Assembly (NCBI GenBank): GCA_965243835.1 | Contig: OZ251578.1 | Location: 682,001-746,000, forward strand | DNA: 64,000 bases | Direction of reading: 5' to 3' | DNA from: G965202665 sp965243835 | GTDB lineage: Bacteria > Actinomycetota > Acidimicrobiia > Spongiisociales > Spongiisociaceae | Shown here: one piece after another, positions 44,440 through 52,586 of the stretch | How positions within the stretch are numbered: the first letter of the stretch is position 1 | Layout of the letters: each line of letters begins with the position of its first letter | Position numbers and translations under genes: made by a program | The notes under the pieces: generated by a model | Database searches by the model: none | The model's input: only the letters and a program-made list of their open reading frames with translations | Told to the model about the DNA's origin: nothing

Positions 44440-46080
44440 ATGGACGGGAGCCGGTGGCGGGCCGCCTACGAGGAGGCCGACAAACGGACCTCCGCTTTCT
44501 CCACCCTGTCCTTTGAGCCGGTCCCCGCTTTGGGTTTGCCCTCCGGCGGGGAGGTTCCGCCCGCCATCGGCTACCCGGGCCAGTTTCCCTACACGCGCGG
44601 CATCCACCCCTCCGGTTATCGGGGCCGGTTGTGGACCATGCGCCAGTTTGCGGGCTTCGCCGACGCCGCCGCCACCAACCGCCGGTTGCGGAGTTTGCTG
44701 GAGCAGGGACAGGACGGTTTGAGCGTCGCCTTCGACATGCCCACCCTGATGGGCTACGACAGCGACCATCCGCAGGCGATGGGGGAGGTGGGGCACTGCG
44801 GGACGGCGGTGGACACCGTGGAGGACATGGCGCAACTGTTCGCGGGGATCGATCTGGAGTCGACCTCGGTGTCCATGACCATCAGCGGTCCCGCCCAGGT
44901 CCTGTTCGCCTTCTTTTTAGCGGCGGCCGAGGAGCAGGGAGCCTCCCGGGAGCGGTTGCGGGGCACTTTGCAAGCCGACATCCTCAAGGAGTACATCGCC
45001 CAGAAAGAATGGGTTTTCCCGCCGGAACCGCATCTGCGGCTCTTGGTGGACCAGATGGAGTTCTGCTTGGCGGAAACCCCCCTGTGGAACACCATTTCCG
45101 TGTCCGGGTATCACATCCGGGAGGCGGGGGCCACCGCCGTCCAAGAGTTGGCGTTCACCCTGGGGGACGGGTTCGCCTACGTGGAAGCGGGGATGCGCCG
45201 CGGTTTGCCGGTGGACGATTTTGCGCCCCGGCTGTCTTTTTTCTTCGACGCCCACATCGATTTCTTCGAGGAGATCGCCAAGTTCCGGGCCGCCCGCCGC
45301 CTGTGGGCGCGGTGGCTGTCGCAACGTTACGGGGCCCGTTCCGAACGCTCCCTGAAACTGCGTTTTCACGCCCAGACGGCCGGGGTGTCGCTGACCGCCC
45401 AACAGCCGGAGAACAACATCGTGCGCACCGCCGTGGAAGCCTTGGCGGCGGTGCTGGGCGGTGCGCAGAGCCTGCACACCAACGCCCTGGACGAGGTGTA
45501 CGCCCTGCCCACCGAGCATGCGGCGGAAATCGCCCTGCGCACCCAGCAGGTGCTGGCGGCCGAAACCGGGGCGGCGGACACCATCGATCCCTTGGGCGGG
45601 TCGTGGCTGGTGGAGGAAATGACCGACCGCATGGAAGCCGGGGCGGAGGATCTTATGGAGCGGACGGCGACCCGGGGAGAAGGCTCCATGTTGGCCGGGA
45701 CCCTGCGGGGGATAGAAGAAGGGTTCTTCCAGTCGGCGATCGCCGACTCCGCCTACCGTTTTGAACGGGCGGTGAACTCCGGGGAGCGGAAAATAGTGGG
45801 GGTGAACTGTTACCAGAAAGACGAAGACTCCGATTTGGAACTGTTGCGCATCGGCCCGGAGGTGGGGGAGGCGCAACGGGAGCGGCTGGCCGCGGTGCGG
45901 GCCAACCGGGATCAGGAGGCGGTAACCGCCGTTCTCCAAGACTTGGAAAAAGCCGCCGCCGGGGAAACCAACCTGATGCCGCTGATGGTGGAGGCGGCCC
46001 GGGCGCGGGCCACCCTGGGAGAGATAACCGACTCCCTGCGGTCAGTGTTCGGGGTCTATCGGGAACCGTCCCGCATCTGA
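44440..46080 (+). CDS. Acyl-CoA mutase large subunit (methylmalonyl-/isobutyryl-CoA mutase family)
   Basis: A 546-residue TIM-barrel subunit of a coenzyme-B12 mutase. YPYTRG-like FPYTRGIHPSGYRG, LWTMRQFAGF, SVAFDMPTLMGYDSDHP, SMTISGPAQ, LKEYIAQKEWVFPPEP and SVSGYHIREAGA are family motifs. It lacks the C-terminal B12-binding domain, which must come from a separate small subunit not in this window. The residues around GYRGRLW differ from methylmalonyl-CoA mutase (MYAFRPW), so the substrate could be isobutyryl-CoA or another branched acyl-CoA. Confidence 0.88.
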   Translation: MDGSRWRAAYEEADKRTSAFSTLSFEPVPALGLPSGGEVPPAIGYPGQFPYTRGIHPSGYRGRLWTMRQFAGFADAAATNRRLRSLLEQGQDGLSVAFDMPTLMGYDSDHPQAMGEVGHCGTAVDTVEDMAQLFAGIDLESTSVSMTISGPAQVLFAFFLAAAEEQGASRERLRGTLQADILKEYIAQKEWVFPPEPHLRLLVDQMEFCLAETPLWNTISVSGYHIREAGATAVQELAFTLGDGFAYVEAGMRRGLPVDDFAPRLSFFFDAHIDFFEEIAKFRAARRLWARWLSQRYGARSERSLKLRFHAQTAGVSLTAQQPENNIVRTAVEALAAVLGGAQSLHTNALDEVYALPTEHAAEIALRTQQVLAAETGAADTIDPLGGSWLVEEMTDRMEAGAEDLMERTATRGEGSMLAGTLRGIEEGFFQSAIADSAYRFERAVNSGERKIVGVNCYQKDEDSDLELLRIGPEVGEAQRERLAAVRANRDQEAVTAVLQDLEKAAAGETNLMPLMVEAARARATLGEITDSLRSVFGVYREPSRI

Positions 46081-46090
46081 GAGGGCGGAC

Positions 46091-46435
46091 ATGCGGACGG
46101 CGCAGGCGGAGGGAGGTAAACGGTTACGGCGGTTTCAACGCCGGGTGGAGGACTTCACCTGCGCCCGGTGCCGGACATACAACCGGGGGAACGGATACAC
46201 CAACCACTGCCGTCGTTGCCTCTGGTCCCGGCATGTGGATGTTTTCCCCGGCGATCGGGCCGCCCGGTGCGGGGGAATGATGGAACCGGTGGGAGTGGAA
46301 ACCGGAGGCGGCCGCACCGTCCTGCTACACCGGTGCGCAACCTGCGGACATCGGAGCCGTTGCCGGACTTCCCCGGATGACGACTGGGATGCGGTAAGCG
46401 CCGTTTCCGCAACCGGAGCGGCGCAGACCGTTTAG
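46091..46435 (+). CDS. RNHCP-domain protein
   Basis: 114 residues. FTCARCRTYNRGNGYTNHC, RRCLWSRHVDVFPGDRAARC and GGMMEPVGV match the RNHCP zinc-binding domain; the RNHCP core reads TNHCRRC here. The later CATCGHRSRC adds a ribbon half. The family is small and its function is unknown. Same strand as the mutase, ten bases downstream. Confidence 0.85.
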   Translation: MRTAQAEGGKRLRRFQRRVEDFTCARCRTYNRGNGYTNHCRRCLWSRHVDVFPGDRAARCGGMMEPVGVETGGGRTVLLHRCATCGHRSRCRTSPDDDWDAVSAVSATGAAQTV

Positions 46436-46444
46436 GAGGCCGGG

Positions 46445-46651
46445 ATGGGGAGATTGCGCCGTTTCGAAGGCTCCCGGTTCATAGGGACCCGCGACACGAT
46501 GCGGGTGTACGACTGCGACCGCCCGGAACAGTTCGCCGCCCTAGAGGAGAGGATGGCCGCCGATGACTTGGCGGCCCGCAAGTTGCTCCAGACTTTTGGG
46601 CCGGACACCCTGCCCGAAGCCCGCAACCGGGGTTTCCGCCCCCTACCCTAA
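46445..46651 (+). CDS. 68-residue hypothetical protein
   Basis: MGRLRRFEGSRFIGTRDTMR opens a small charged protein; TAGGAGGCC supplies a strong ribosome site nine bases after the RNHCP stop. DRPEQFAALEERMAADDLAA suggests a helical C-terminal half. No family recognised. Probably co-translated with the RNHCP gene. Confidence 0.6.
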   Translation: MGRLRRFEGSRFIGTRDTMRVYDCDRPEQFAALEERMAADDLAARKLLQTFGPDTLPEARNRGFRPLP

Positions 46652-46701
46652 ACCGGCTTCCGACGCCCCGACGGGCGAAAAGCCCAAGCGGTTGCCGCTA
46701 C

Positions 46702-46800
46702 CTACGACCGCTTCTGCCACCAGCGCACAAAAGTGACGATCAACCCAATGATGAGAGCAATCACCCCCGCCCCGATAAGCAAAGTAACCAGCGTTGACAT
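46702..46800 (-). CDS. 32-residue single-pass membrane peptide
   Basis: MSTLVTLLIGAGVIALIIGL continues into IVTFVRWWQKRS: one membrane helix with a basic tail, the shape of small membrane regulators. AAGGAGG lies four bases before the ATG and TATGAT (46837-46842) further up is a good -10. It converges on the 68-residue gene. The combination of ribosome site, -10 and clean hydrophobic profile makes it likely real although tiny. Confidence 0.6.
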   Translation of the reverse strand: MSTLVTLLIGAGVIALIIGLIVTFVRWWQKRS

Positions 46801-47133
46801 GTCCCTCCTTACGGACGATGACGTTACAGCAACCTATCATAGCACCCAACCACCCCCCCGCCAACAACCCCACAGCCCTGGCGCACCCACCAAACCAACT
46901 ACGCCCGCGCTCGCATAATCTTTCAGTACCAGCCCCGGCAGGCACGAACGACGGAATCCCCCTTGCGACCGGACGACCACACCGGATTTCCAGTCGGCGA
47001 TCCTAGACCACAAAGCCCCTTATCCCACCCTCCCACCGGTCGTTCTTTATCGCTCGCTCCAGCCGCCCGTAGAATCCGGTTCGCCCGCCCGTTCGCTAAG
47101 ATAACCGACCATCCCCGAATGGGAAGGTACGGA
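46801..47133. other. Intergenic stretch between divergent small genes
   Basis: No gene. TATGAT on the minus strand (46837-46842) is a candidate -10 for the 32-residue membrane peptide. GGGAAGG at 47120-47126 is the ribosome site of the next lipoprotein. Nothing else recognised. Confidence 0.5.
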
Positions 47134-48186
47134 ATGAAACTAATCCAACGACTAGTCATAGCCCCTATCCTGGTGACACTAATCGGAACCGTTGCCTGTA
47201 ACAACACCACGACCGTCGACCCTCCGACGACGACCGTTCCGACTACTACGACGACTGCTCTGACTACTACGACGACTGTTCCGGTTACGACCGCTCCTTT
47301 TACGACTACGACCGTTCTGACTACGACGACTGTCTCGGTTACGACAACGACTGCTCCGATTATGACGACGACTGCTCCGATTACGACAGCATACGACCCC
47401 ACCGCCGACTACCATACCGCCGCCGCCGAAGCCGCCGACTCCATCGTCGTCGCCCTCACCGAACTTGGCGTGGTCCGCCCTCACAACAAAGATGCCGCTG
47501 ACCGTGCCGCCGCTTGGGCCGCCGAAGCCGCCGCTGGCCGTGCCGCTATTGCCGACTACGAAGCCGTTGCCGCCGTTGCTTACGACGCTGGGGCCGCCGC
47601 CTACGAAGCCGCCGCCGACGACGAACTAGGCAACGTTGGTGCCGCCATCGTCGTCGCCGCCGTCGCGGCCGCCTACGCTGCTGGTGCTACTTCCGCTATC
47701 CGCGCCGCTATCCGCGCCGCTGACTATGTTGCCATCGGTGCCTACAACGCCCGCTCCGCTGGCTACGCCGCTGGTGCCGCTTCCGCCGCCTCCGCCGTTG
47801 CCGACCACTTTGCAGATGCCGCTACTTACGCCGACCCCGACTCCGCAATCGCCGCCACCTACACCCATGCCGCTTATGCCTCTGCCGTCGCCGCAGCCTC
47901 CGTTGCCGCTATCGCCGCTGAAGACGCCGAAGCCGCCGCCGCCAACGCCGCCTTAGCAGGCGATACCTACGTCGTCGCCTTAGCCGTTGGAAGCGCCGAC
48001 GCCACCGAAGATGCCAAAGAAGCCGCTATCGCCGCCGCCGACTTCGCCGCTGATGCCGCCTCCTTTGCTGTCGATGCCGCCGAAGATGCCGTTGCCGCCG
48101 CCTCCAACGCCGCTGATGCCTACGCCGCCACCGTTGACTCTCCCGGTAATGAATTTATGAAACGGCTAGTTGTGCCCGGCCAGTAG
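47134..48186 (+). CDS. Alanine-rich lipoprotein with Thr linker
   Basis: 350 residues. A signal peptide with lipobox-like GTVAC (C20) is followed by a Thr-rich linker (to about 88) similar to that of the lipoprotein at 9668. The rest is an Ala/Asp/Tyr/Val-rich chain in which AAA and AAD pairs recur at three- to four-residue spacing, fitting a long solvent-exposed helix. The tail ends VVPGQ. No family recognised. GGGAAGG precedes ATG 47134. It may be a surface stalk, ice-interacting or aggregation-type protein; that is speculation. Confidence 0.7.
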   Translation: MKLIQRLVIAPILVTLIGTVACNNTTTVDPPTTTVPTTTTTALTTTTTVPVTTAPFTTTTVLTTTTVSVTTTTAPIMTTTAPITTAYDPTADYHTAAAEAADSIVVALTELGVVRPHNKDAADRAAAWAAEAAAGRAAIADYEAVAAVAYDAGAAAYEAAADDELGNVGAAIVVAAVAAAYAAGATSAIRAAIRAADYVAIGAYNARSAGYAAGAASAASAVADHFADAATYADPDSAIAATYTHAAYASAVAAASVAAIAAEDAEAAAANAALAGDTYVVALAVGSADATEDAKEAAIAAADFAADAASFAVDAAEDAVAAASNAADAYAATVDSPGNEFMKRLVVPGQ

Positions 48187-48255
48187 GTTGGTTACAGTTT
48201 GGTGGTTGATGGTTTTCCGACTCTTAGAGTTATGCGGGGTCTGCGGGGGCGGGGG

Positions 48256-48882
48256 TTACGTTGGGCTGTAGCGGAGGAGGCCGTTTTGCGCGGTGCGGCG
48301 TAGTTTGCCTTGGGCTACCAGGTGCTCCAGGTGGGCCAGGGTTTCTTGGAAGGCTAGGAAACGTTGTTGTACGGTTAGGTCGGGGCGGAAGGTTTCGGTC
48401 ATTACTTCCCAGGCGGTGGCGGGGCGGGTCCTGGTTATTTGGGTCATCGCTCCCAGGCGTCGTTGGTGGTGGAGGGTGATTTGGCGGGCCCCCCCGGCCC
48501 CGACCCTGTTCTACGGTGGCTCCGTGGGCGGGCAACGTTATTCCGGGGTCCAGGAGTTCGATTCTCTCCAGGGAATCCAGGTATTCGGCCAGCGCGTCCC
48601 GGTCGTCTTGGTGGGCTATGAAGGGGGTGACGCGGGGCAGGATGTGGTCGCCGCTGAATAGGCGGCCGGTGTGTCTGTCCCGCAGGCAGATGTGGGTTAG
48701 GTGATGGCCGAGGGTGTGAATGACCTCCAAGTAGCGGTCCGGGCCGAGGTCGATCCGGTCCCCGTCCTCCACCGGGCGGGTGGGGGCGATGGCCCATCCG
48801 CGTAGTCGGACCTGGGACACTTAGTCACGCCTCCAAGTCTTAGGCGGGGCCACGCTTACGGCGCGCCCAATGCAACTTCCGC
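48256..48882 (-). pseudogene. Truncated, frameshifted copy of the MBL-fold hydrolase
   Basis: About 627 bp align with 49637-50265 of the intact gene (offset about 1380). It keeps the C-terminal part from GWAIAPTRP through FSGDHIL and LPAHGATVEQG, then shifts frame in a C run near 48488 and continues as MTQITRTRPATAWEV to QNGLLRYSPT. The N-terminal half with the HMHFDH metal site is missing. Same orientation as the intact copy. Confidence 0.85.
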
Positions 48883-48897
48883 TATCCGTTTTGTCGG

Positions 48898-49284
48898 TCA
48901 ATCGGTCAGGTCGTCCGGTTCTATAATCGCAGGCATTCGTTCCAGTAGGTTGATAGCCCCTACTATTAGGTCGGTAGTATCCGTCGTATCGGGATACCCG
49001 TATAGCAGTTCGGCGTAATCTTCTAAACTTTGCAAGGCATCTAAAATATCACCTCGGTTATCTCCGCCGAGTTTAGCCTTGTCCGCTAGCCGTACAAAAT
49101 CGCCCGGCGTTTCTACGCCTAACATAATCCCGCCCGTTAGACGTGCAAACTCGTTGGCTAATCCCCCTAATAGATTCACCGATTTCGGTAGAATGATACT
49201 TTCCGCTTGATATAAAATAGTTTCGGCAAATAACCGAATATAATGATGAAAATTCCGAACATCCGAAGGGACATTATCAGCCAT
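48898..49284 (-). CDS. 128-residue hypothetical protein in a two-gene cassette
   Basis: MADNVPSDVRNFHHYIRLFA opens a helical acidic protein; later segments AETILYQAESIILPKSVNLL and QSLEDYAELLYGYPDTTDTT are amphipathic. It is AT-richer than its surroundings. It lies 17 bp after the 56-residue ORF and both sit between the two copies of the MBL gene tail. No family recognised; a toxin or immunity-type role is possible from the pairing only. Confidence 0.65.
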   Translation of the reverse strand: MADNVPSDVRNFHHYIRLFAETILYQAESIILPKSVNLLGGLANEFARLTGGIMLGVETPGDFVRLADKAKLGGDNRGDILDALQSLEDYAELLYGYPDTTDTTDLIVGAINLLERMPAIIEPDDLTD

Positions 49285-49301
49285 TATTATCGGTAAATAA
49301 C

Positions 49302-49472
49302 CTAGTTAGTCCGGGTAGAGTTGCGGATAGTAGATTGCCAATGGGCGATAATCCGTTCGGCGGCGTCGGCCGCCCGGATAATATCCGGGTCCATTCGGAC
49401 GTAGATTTCCCGTTCCCGGCGGCGGGTTTCCCGTTCCGGGCGGGTATCCAACGATGACGGATTATTGGCCAT
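49302..49472 (-). CDS. 56-residue basic protein, first gene of the cassette
   Basis: MANNPSSLDTRPERETRRRE then REIYVRMDPDIIRAADAAER suggests a disordered N terminus and a short ribbon-helix-helix-like element (EIYVRMDPDIIRAADAAERII). That would suit an antitoxin or DNA-binding regulator. AAAGGGA lies before ATG 49472, and a TATAAT promoter is close upstream. Co-transcribed with the 128-residue gene. Confidence 0.6.
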   Translation of the reverse strand: MANNPSSLDTRPERETRRREREIYVRMDPDIIRAADAAERIIAHWQSTIRNSTRTN

Positions 49473-49503
49473 TGGGTTCCCTTTCGGTCGTTTCCCGCCG
49501 CCG

Positions 49504-49531
49504 ATTATAGCACGGCCGTCCCGCCAAGCAA
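49504..49531 (-). promoter_or_regulatory. Promoter of the two-gene cassette
   Basis: On the minus strand TTGCTT (49526-49531), 16 bp, then a perfect TATAAT (49504-49509). The start of transcription would be about 25 bases before ATG 49472. The promoter lies inside the spacer between the two MBL copies, so the cassette carries its own. Confidence 0.6.
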
Positions 49532-49636
49532 ACCCTGCCCGGCGGTCCCGAATGGGGATACCGCCCGCCCGCCTTTGTCCCAACCGGTTGGCTATCCGGT
49601 AGCGGACGCGGAGGGCCGGGACTGGCGGGGTGGGTG

Positions 49637-50608
49637 TTACGTTGGGCTGTAGCGGAGGAGGTTGTTTTGCGCGGTGCGGCGTAGTTTGCCTTGGGCTACT
49701 AGGTGTTCCAGGTGGGCCAGGGTTTCTTGGAAGGCTAGGAATCGTTGTTGTACGGTTAGGTCGGGGCGGAAGGTTTCGGTCATTACTTCCCAGGCGGTGG
49801 CGGGGCGGGTTCTGGTTACTTGGGTCATCGCTCCTAGGCGTCGTTGGTGGTGGAGGGTGATTTGGCGGGCACGGGCCCGGCCTTGCTCTACGGTGGCTCC
49901 GTGGGCGGGCAGGGTTGTTCCGGGGTCCAGGTTTTCGATTCGTTCCAGGGAATCCAGGTATTCGGCCAGCGCGTCCCGGTCGTCTTGGTGGGCTATGAAG
50001 GGGGTGATGCGGGGCAGGATGTGGTCGCCGCTGAACAGGCGGCCGGTGCGGCTGTCCCGCAGGCAGATGTGGGTGAGGTGATGGCCGGGGGTGTGAATGA
50101 CCTCCAAGTGGCGGTCCGGGCCGAGGGCGACCCGGTCCCCGTCTTCCATGGGGCGGGTGGGGGCGATGGCCCATCCCGCGTAGTCGGGCCGGGGCCACTC
50201 CGCCATCGCCTCCAAGTCTTCGGCGGGGGCCCCGCTACGGCGCGCCCAATGCAGCACCCGTTCCAGGATGAGCGACCAGTCGTTGTAGTGGTCCAACAGG
50301 CCGCCTGCGGTGCGGTGCATAATGAACCCGGATTGATTTTCCCGCACGAAGGAGGCGGCTCCGCCCATATGGTCGAAATGCATGTGGGTGCACACCAGGT
50401 TGTCCACTTGCGCCGACCCGCCCGCAATGTCGGTGATGGCCTTTTGCAACTCGTCCAGTCTTTCCCGTTGCTCCACCCCGCAGTCGATTACGGTCAGCCC
50501 GGCGGCGCCTTCGATTATGTAGCAGTTGACGGCGGGCGGGCTGGGGATGGGTAATTCCAGGGTCACCCGGTGGATGCCCTCCCCGAGAGGGACGGGGGCG
50601 GCGCTCAC
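49637..50608 (-). CDS. Metallo-beta-lactamase-fold hydrolase
   Basis: 323 residues. The metal site HMHFDH (75-80), the later PGHHLTH, FSGDHIL and PAHG supply the usual two-metal ligands. The C-terminal 80 residues (QRFLAFQETLAHLEHLVAQG) form the helical tail seen in hydroxyacylglutathione-hydrolase-like and polyketide-type members. Substrate unknown. GTG 50608 overlaps the dodecin stop. A decayed copy of its C-terminal two-thirds lies at 48256-48882. Confidence 0.88.
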   Translation of the reverse strand: MSAAPVPLGEGIHRVTLELPIPSPPAVNCYIIEGAAGLTVIDCGVEQRERLDELQKAITDIAGGSAQVDNLVCTHMHFDHMGGAASFVRENQSGFIMHRTAGGLLDHYNDWSLILERVLHWARRSGAPAEDLEAMAEWPRPDYAGWAIAPTRPMEDGDRVALGPDRHLEVIHTPGHHLTHICLRDSRTGRLFSGDHILPRITPFIAHQDDRDALAEYLDSLERIENLDPGTTLPAHGATVEQGRARARQITLHHQRRLGAMTQVTRTRPATAWEVMTETFRPDLTVQQRFLAFQETLAHLEHLVAQGKLRRTAQNNLLRYSPT

Positions 50609-50844
50609 CCGTAGGCGGCGGGTTCTTTAACGCCGAAAGTCACATCGCAGGTCACTTCGTGCACCCACACCCCGTTTTCGTCGCGGCGGCCGCCCACCCG
50701 CACCACCTCATAGGCCTGCACGTCCCGCAACGAGGCGTCGGCCCGCTCCAAGACCGACCCGATGGCCGCCTCGATGGAACGCTCCGACTCTCCGGCGATC
50801 CGAACGGTTTTGGTTATCTGCAAATGCTCCTCCTCCCCGAACAT
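50605..50844 (-). CDS. Dodecin-like flavin-binding protein
   Basis: Up to 79 residues: SIEAAIGSVLERADASLRDV, then QAYEVVRVGGRRDENG and VHEVTCDVTFGV match the small dodecin fold that forms hollow dodecamers storing flavin. ATG 50844 opens MFGEEEH, but a purine-rich GGGGAGGAGG sits inside this part and points to TTG 50823 (MQITKTV) as the true start. Overlaps the MBL gene by four bases. Confidence 0.8.
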   Translation of the reverse strand: MFGEEEHLQITKTVRIAGESERSIEAAIGSVLERADASLRDVQAYEVVRVGGRRDENGVWVHEVTCDVTFGVKEPAAYG

Positions 50845-50918
50845 CCGTTAATCTACCCCTCTCTGTAATCTGCCGAAGCCCCGGTTCCGGTCACTCAAGC
50901 CCGAATCAGGAAGGCGGT

Positions 50919-51407
50919 ATGCTTGCCGTTATGAAAAGCCGCGAGCAACGGGTGGAGGAGGTGCATGCCCTCCTGCGGGAACTGGGCCGGGAGGAAGGGT
51001 CCGAGCGCGCCGCGAAGGTACTGGAAAATGTCAAGGCCTTCGATTTTACGGCCGCCCGCTACGCGGCCGAGCGTTTCGACTTGGACGGCGTTCGCCGGGC
51101 GGCGGAGGATTTTGACCTGCTCCGGGAATCACAGGCCGACCGGGCCGGGTGCGAAATCTACGACTTCGTGCCCCTTCGCAAGGCCTTGGCGAAGTATGAC
51201 GAAGTGGCCGAAACCATAGGGGACCCGAAGCTGGTCTTCCAAGCCGTCTTGGCGTTCAAGGACATAGTTGACAAGTTGGCGGATTTGTGGGAGGAGCAAT
51301 TTGATTACCAAGGGACGGCGGGATACGCTATGGAATTGCGAGAACCTTGGGTTGAAGACCCCGACGAATGGAAAGACTTGGTAGCCGAAGTGCTTGCTCG
51401 CGGTTAG
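50919..51407 (+). CDS. Hypothetical helical protein
   Basis: 162 residues, mostly amphipathic helix: EEVHALLRELGREEGSERAA, VLENVKAFDFTAARYAAERF and VFQAVLAFKDIVDKLADLWE. No signal or membrane segment. AGGAAGG precedes ATG 50919; ATG 50931 is an alternative. No family recognised. It is divergent from the dodecin gene. Confidence 0.7.
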   Translation: MLAVMKSREQRVEEVHALLRELGREEGSERAAKVLENVKAFDFTAARYAAERFDLDGVRRAAEDFDLLRESQADRAGCEIYDFVPLRKALAKYDEVAETIGDPKLVFQAVLAFKDIVDKLADLWEEQFDYQGTAGYAMELREPWVEDPDEWKDLVAEVLARG

Positions 51408-51421
51408 CGGTGTCTTCTTTG

Positions 51422-51802
51422 CTAGTTCTTTTTGGTAGCGCGTAGTAAAGCTTCTTTACACTGGGCGCGTGACGCTACGCCCTCAGAAATAAGGGACATA
51501 CTGAAGGTCGCCTCGTCTAACGTCATGCCAAGATCCTGCCAGTTTTGCCCATACCATTCCAATGCCTCAGCCAACTCCGGGGACATTCTGGCCTGCACGG
51601 CGGGGGGCCATCGCAACGGTCGGACGCTACCGATTTTTGTTTGGGGACTGCAGTTATGTTTGGGCCAAGGCGGGCCTAGTTCATCAAAGAACACCTTCGA
51701 TCCACAGGCGCAAGAATAATAAAACACCTCCTTCCCGCATATCTTGCATTGGGTGGGGAAGGATTTGGAAACGCAAGTACCGTAGTCGTGGTAGGGGTTC
51801 AT
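51422..51802 (-). CDS. Zinc-ribbon protein, paralogue 2
   Basis: 126 residues. The N-terminal module KSFPTQCKICGKEVFYYSC, ACGSKVFFDELG, PPWPKHNC has paired cysteines and a final H-x-C for zinc. The C-terminal 60 residues (SPELAEALEWYGQNWQDLGM) form helices. It lies 15 bp downstream of a paralogue that has the same module. The module resembles the FYYSC zinc ribbons seen in uncharacterised bacterial proteins. Confidence 0.65.
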   Translation of the reverse strand: MNPYHDYGTCVSKSFPTQCKICGKEVFYYSCACGSKVFFDELGPPWPKHNCSPQTKIGSVRPLRWPPAVQARMSPELAEALEWYGQNWQDLGMTLDEATFSMSLISEGVASRAQCKEALLRATKKN

Positions 51803-51817
51803 TGCCGGTTCTGTTTT

Positions 51818-52054
51818 CTATCGGCGCGAAGTCCTTCGCATAAATTCTTTGGCGGACCACGATGTCGGTTGGGAGTACCTAGTTTGGCCTTGCGTAGTGC
51901 AGTTATGCGCTGGCCATGGTTTGCCAAGGTCGTCAAAGAACACTTTTACCCCGTGAGCGCAAGAGTAATAAAAAACCTTTCTCCGGCACATTTTGCATTG
52001 GCTGGGAAACGCTCTACCTCCGCACCAAGGGCCGTGGGAAGGGTAGGGGTTCAT
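51818..52054 (-). CDS. Zinc-ribbon protein, paralogue 1
   Basis: 78 residues: GRAFPSQCKMCRRKVFYYSC, AHGVKVFFDDLG and KPWPAHNC align throughout with the first 55 residues of the downstream gene. One cysteine of the second pair is changed (HGV instead of CGS). ATG 52054 overlaps the rpiB stop (ATGA). A tandem duplication followed by divergence is clear. Function unknown. Confidence 0.7.
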   Translation of the reverse strand: MNPYPSHGPWCGGRAFPSQCKMCRRKVFYYSCAHGVKVFFDDLGKPWPAHNCTTQGQTRYSQPTSWSAKEFMRRTSRR

Positions 52055-52512
52055 TGCCTGGTCTCCGAGGGCGGGGTTTCCAGGGCTTGGATTTTTTGTA
52101 GGCGGCGCCGGTGGCGTTCCTCGCCGGTGAAGGTTGCGGTCAGGAAAGTTTCCGCTACTTCAGCCGCCAGGCTTCGGCCTACCACCCTGGCTCCCAGGCA
52201 GAGCACGTTTACGTTGTCGTGTTCCACCATCTGGTGGGCGGTGTAGTGGTCGTGGGCCACCGCCGCCCGGATTCCCCGCAGTTTGTTGGCGGCGATGGCC
52301 GCCCCCGCGCCCGATCCGCACACCGCGATGCCCCGCTCCGCCTCCCCGGCCCGCACCGCCTCGCCTACCGCCGCCGCCAGGTCCGGGTAGTCGACCGGTT
52401 CCTCGGAGTGGGTTCCCAGGTCGGTCACCCGGTAGCCCAGCCCGGACAGATGATCCACCAGGAATTCTTTGAGCGCAAAACCGGCATGGTCTGCGCCGAC
52501 GGCTACTGGCAC
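52051..52512 (-). CDS. rpiB: Ribose-5-phosphate isomerase B
   Basis: 153 residues, RpiB/LacAB family. GADHAGFALK, VDYPDLA, GIAVCGSGAGAAIAANK (catalytic cysteine about 65), RAAVAHDHYTA and HNDAN-like HDNVNVLCLGARV are diagnostic. It interconverts ribulose-5-P and ribose-5-P in the pentose phosphate pathway. GTG start. Heads an operon with the zinc-ribbon paralogues. Confidence 0.93.
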   Translation of the reverse strand: MPVAVGADHAGFALKEFLVDHLSGLGYRVTDLGTHSEEPVDYPDLAAAVGEAVRAGEAERGIAVCGSGAGAAIAANKLRGIRAAVAHDHYTAHQMVEHDNVNVLCLGARVVGRSLAAEVAETFLTATFTGEERHRRRLQKIQALETPPSETRQ

Positions 52513-52586
52513 GGGTTATACCTCCACGGGGTCTTTGCCGATGAGGGTAGCGGGGCGGGGGCCGCCATGCACTGGACATCCGGGGA

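Noticed and set aside
46923..47402. Val-rich minus-strand ORF
   Set aside because: Antisense of the Thr linker of the Ala-rich lipoprotein.
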